Origin: Spirochaetia bacterium
Lineage (GTDB): Bacteria; Spirochaetota; Spirochaetia; DTKZ01
Length of the DNA stretch: 7,116 nt
Assembly: GCA_031270615.1 (NCBI GenBank)
Contig: JAISXE010000164.1
Span: forward strand, 1 to 7,116
Direction of reading: 5' to 3'
Shown: positions 5,974 to 7,116 of the stretch, in pieces
How the letters are laid out: each line of letters begins with the position of its first letter
Position numbering within the stretch: position 1 is the stretch's first letter
Position numbers and translations under genes: made by a program
The notes under the pieces: generated by a model
Databases searched by the model: none
What the model was told of the DNA's origin: nothing
The model's input: only the letters and a program-made list of their open reading frames with translations

Positions 5974-6662
5974 ACGAGCACGAGCGCTTTGACTTCCCGC
6001 CCCCCGAAACCGCGGATGAAGACGGCGTCGTCTGCTTGGGGGGAAACCTTTCGCCCGGGATGCTCCTTTCCGCATACTCCCAGGGCCTGTTCCCCTGGTT
6101 TTCCGAAAACCAGCCCATCCTGTGGTGGAGTCCCGACCCGAGGTTCGTGGTTTTCCCCGAAGAAGCGCACACCTCCGCAAGCATGAGGAAGGTTCTGCGG
6201 CAGGGGCGTTTTGAAATGAAATTCGACCTCGCCTTCCGCGAAGTGGTCTGCGCCTGTTCCTCGGCGCGCAGGCCGGGCCAGGGGGGAACCTGGATTACCG
6301 GCGGCATGATCGAAGGCTATTGCCGCCTGCACGAGCTGGGCTACGCGCACAGCGTCGAAGCCTGGACCGGGGGGATGCTCGCGGGCGGCCTCTACGGGGT
6401 CTGCCTGGGCAGGATTTTTTTCGGCGAATCCATGTTCTCGCGCCTGCCCAACGCATCGAAAGCCGCCTTTCTTTTCCTCGCCTCGTTTCTGCAAAGCCGG
6501 GGCTTCGGGCTTATCGACAGCCAGGTGCGCACCGACCATGTGGCCTCCCTGGGCGGAAGGGAAATACCGAGGGCCGAATACCTCGCCCTGCTTTCCGCGC
6601 TGCTGCGCCACGACACGCTGAAAGGCAAGTGGGGGAGTGAAGAAGAATTAGGAATTAGGTGA
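5949..6662 (+). CDS. aat: Leucyl/phenylalanyl-tRNA-protein transferase
   Basis: Aat transfers Leu or Phe from charged tRNA to proteins with N-terminal Arg or Lys, making them ClpS substrates. The 237 residues match the family length (E. coli 234). Landmarks are GGNLSPGMLLSAYSQGLFPW (31-50), ILWWSPDPRF (57-66), GTWITGG (113-119, W115), FFGESMFS (157-164, E160), NASKAAF (168-174) and LIDSQV (189-194). D190 and Q192 correspond to the catalytic Asp186 and Gln188 of E. coli, with E160 and W115 matching Glu156 and Trp111. The GTG at 5949 is chosen because the family N-terminus (FPYL...FPPP) begins directly after it. It lies inside clpA in a different frame, overlapping by 25 bases, and has no strong Shine-Dalgarno, so translation probably depends on ribosomes finishing clpA. 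The stop is TGA at 6660-6662, immediately before the repeat region. Confidence 0.96.
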   Translation: MRPRFPYLNEHERFDFPPPETADEDGVVCLGGNLSPGMLLSAYSQGLFPWFSENQPILWWSPDPRFVVFPEEAHTSASMRKVLRQGRFEMKFDLAFREVVCACSSARRPGQGGTWITGGMIEGYCRLHELGYAHSVEAWTGGMLAGGLYGVCLGRIFFGESMFSRLPNASKAAFLFLASFLQSRGFGLIDSQVRTDHVASLGGREIPRAEYLALLSALLRHDTLKGKWGSEEELGIR

Positions 6663-6666
6663 AGTG

Positions 6667-6704
6667 TGGGCGCGTTTTGGGCGCTTCGCGCCAAAAACCG
6701 GGCT
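6667..6704 (-). repeat. Hairpin scaffold module, right copy
   Basis: On the minus strand this has the same flanks as 1453-1494 (AGCCCGG and CGCGCCCA), but the hairpin between them differs. Here GGCGC (6680-6684) pairs with GCGCC (6688-6692) around a three-base loop, with outer T4/A4 pairs (6675-6678 with 6694-6697) and one mismatch at 6679/6693. It starts five bases after the aat stop. As at the left copy, the polarity does not fit an intrinsic terminator. Confidence 0.6.
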
Positions 6705-6716
6705 ATCCGCTGCAAT

Positions 6717-6743
6717 CTTTTTTGCCGCCGCGCGGCAAAAAAG
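6717..6743. repeat. Perfect hairpin, T6-stem-A6
   Basis: CTTTTTTGCCGC (6717-6728) and GCGGCAAAAAAG (6732-6743) form a perfect 12-bp stem with a CGC loop. It has the same T-GC-loop-GC-A architecture as the hairpin at 1459-1487, with a different GC core. The A run is 3' on either strand, so it is not an intrinsic terminator. Confidence 0.65.
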
Positions 6744-6756
6744 GATTTCCGCTTCT

Positions 6757-6779
6757 ATCCCTCGCGCGACCAGAGGGAT
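6757..6779. repeat. Hairpin between two 18-base units
   Basis: ATCCCTC (6757-6763) pairs with GAGGGAT (6773-6779) across a nine-base loop that contains CGACCAG. GACCAG also follows the right arms of the hairpins at 6812-6834 and 6889-6910, showing a modular plan. Confidence 0.45.
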
Positions 6780-6811
6780 TTCCGTTCCAATCCGGGATGC
6801 ATGGGCGAGCA

Positions 6812-6834
6812 ACGATTTTGCCTCGCAAAATCGT
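6812..6834. repeat. Perfect 10-bp hairpin
   Basis: ACGATTTTGC (6812-6821) pairs with GCAAAATCGT (6825-6834) around a CTC loop and is followed by GACCAG. Its core CGATTTTGC/GCAAAATCG recurs as the two separated arms at 6932-6945 and 7044-7057, so it shows what that second hairpin looks like when uninterrupted. Confidence 0.65.
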
Positions 6835-6836
6835 GA

Positions 6837-6882
6837 CCAGCCCTGCGGGCGCGCTTTCAGCGCCCCCTCCAATCCCTTGCGC
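6837..6882 (-). repeat. 46-base dispersed repeat, right copy
   Basis: The reverse complement matches 1386-1431 at 43 of 46 positions. GGGCGC (6847-6852) and GCGCCC (6860-6865) pair inside it. The end nearest 6882 (CCCTTGCGCGAGG) is repeated at 6918-6930, so this part of the element has a partial tandem duplication. Confidence 0.75.
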
Positions 6883-6888
6883 GAGGCA

Positions 6889-6910
6889 GCAATCCTGTCT
6901 TCAGGATTGC
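6889..6910. repeat. Perfect 9-bp hairpin
   Basis: GCAATCCTG (6889-6897) pairs with CAGGATTGC (6902-6910) around a TCTT loop. It sits between two copies of CCCTTGCGCGAGG (about 6874-6886 and 6918-6930) and is followed by GACCAG, the same word that follows the hairpin at 6812-6834. Confidence 0.6.
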
Positions 6911-6931
6911 GACCAGCCCCTTGCGCGAGGC

Positions 6932-7057
6932 GGCAGCGATTTTGCTCGGCCATTGACCTATATATACGCCACAGGCTTTTTAGGGCCTCTTGCCCGGAAA
7001 CTTTTTATCACAGACACGCTTTCGCGTGCGGTTGCCGGGGCATGCAAAATCGCTGCC
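6932..7057. repeat. Hairpin arms split by a 98-base insert (right repeat core)
   Basis: GGCAGCGATTTTGC (6932-6945) is the exact reverse complement of GCAAAATCGCTGCC (7044-7057). The 98 bases between begin, directly at the arm boundary, with the 50-base core (6946-6995) that matches 1197-1148 on the minus strand at 38 of 50 positions. The insert carries its own small hairpin CACGC/GCGTG (7015-7019 with 7024-7028). By comparison with 6812-6834, whose arms share CGATTTTGC and are only three bases apart, the element appears to have entered the loop of a hairpin. Confidence 0.6.
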
Positions 7058-7081
7058 AAAATAAAATCGGAACAGGTTCGC

Positions 7082-7116
7082 CTAGAGATAATATTCCAGG
7101 TTGCTTTCCCCCTGGT
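7082..7116 (-). CDS. Possible C-terminal end of a minus-strand gene
   Basis: On the minus strand the window edge reads in one frame as QGESNLEYYL followed by TAG (7084-7082). The composition is protein-like and lies just outside the repeat element, where a neighbouring gene would be expected to end. Ten residues are too few to name a family, and chance is a real alternative. Confidence 0.25.
   Translation of the reverse strand, partial: QGESNLEYYL

Larger units (their letters stand above)
6701..6793. repeat. Three diverged 18-base direct units
   Basis: Units at 6701-6718, 6743-6760 and 6776-6793 share the frame GG-x-TxTCCG-x-T-x-C-x-ATC. The second and third match at 15 of 18 positions, and the first matches the second at 13 of 18. 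Hairpins fill the gaps between units. Read on the minus strand the array gives a plausible-looking peptide, but the open frame there (6953-6648) is only repeat DNA. Confidence 0.5.

Noticed and set aside
5257..6180. Minus-strand open frame of 307 codons across clpA and aat
   Set aside because: It crosses two well-supported plus-strand genes and has the same antisense low-complexity character.
6675..6743. Intrinsic terminators for the aat operon
   Set aside because: The hairpins have T on the 5' side and A on the 3' side on both strands, the reverse of what an intrinsic terminator needs.
6701..6793. CRISPR-like spacing of 18-base units
   Set aside because: Units are too short and too diverged, spacing is uneven (42 and 33 bases), the gaps are hairpins rather than unique spacers, and there are no cas genes.
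6648..6953. Minus-strand open frame of 101 codons after aat
   Set aside because: Its translation comes entirely from the repeat units and hairpins, with no ribosome binding site. Similar peptides are a known annotation artefact of such repeats.

Overview
The window looks like part of a spirochaete chromosome, most likely a Treponema-type organism such as those of insect guts. This is an inference from a GC-rich backbone, a ClpA and Aat resembling the spirochaete versions, a DUF1703-type AAA-ATPase/PD-(D/E)XK protein and WD40 coding traces (both protein types are abundant in termite-gut treponemes), and long intergenic stretches of mosaic hairpin repeats. I could not run a search, so the taxon is a working guess.

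Layout. At the left edge the first 32 codons of a secreted protein run off the window on the minus strand (1-96), with a good ribosome binding site and promoter. Behind it on the same strand lies a decayed WD40 blade (208-384). Next comes an AT-rich island with one orphan gene (438-986) whose composition is completely unlike its neighbours. Positions 987-1559 hold no convincing gene but several dispersed repeats. A complete AAA-ATPase-like/PD-(D/E)XK protein follows (1560-3137). After a 177-base gap with a long inverted repeat and a promoter comes a compact three-gene operon: clpS (3315-3635), clpA (3640-5973) and aat (5949-6662). From 6663 to the right edge there are only mosaic repeats, and perhaps the last 11 codons of a minus-strand gene (7082-7116).

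How the genes work together. aat, clpS and clpA supply tagging, recognition and unfolding in the bacterial N-degron pathway. Aat adds Leu or Phe to proteins that begin with Arg or Lys, ClpS binds the resulting N-terminus, and ClpA threads the substrate into ClpP, which is not in this window. The clpS-clpA gap is four bases and clpA overlaps aat by 25 bases, so the three are probably co-translated. ClpS has Arg at the position of the E. coli gatekeeper Met40.

The most unusual part is the intergenic DNA. The block 1560-6662 is bracketed by two inverted mosaic elements (about 1110-1494 and 6667-7057) that share at least three sub-sequences in mirror order. Inside the right element, a hairpin whose two arms match over 14 bases is split by 98 bases, and the first 50 of these match a segment of the left element.
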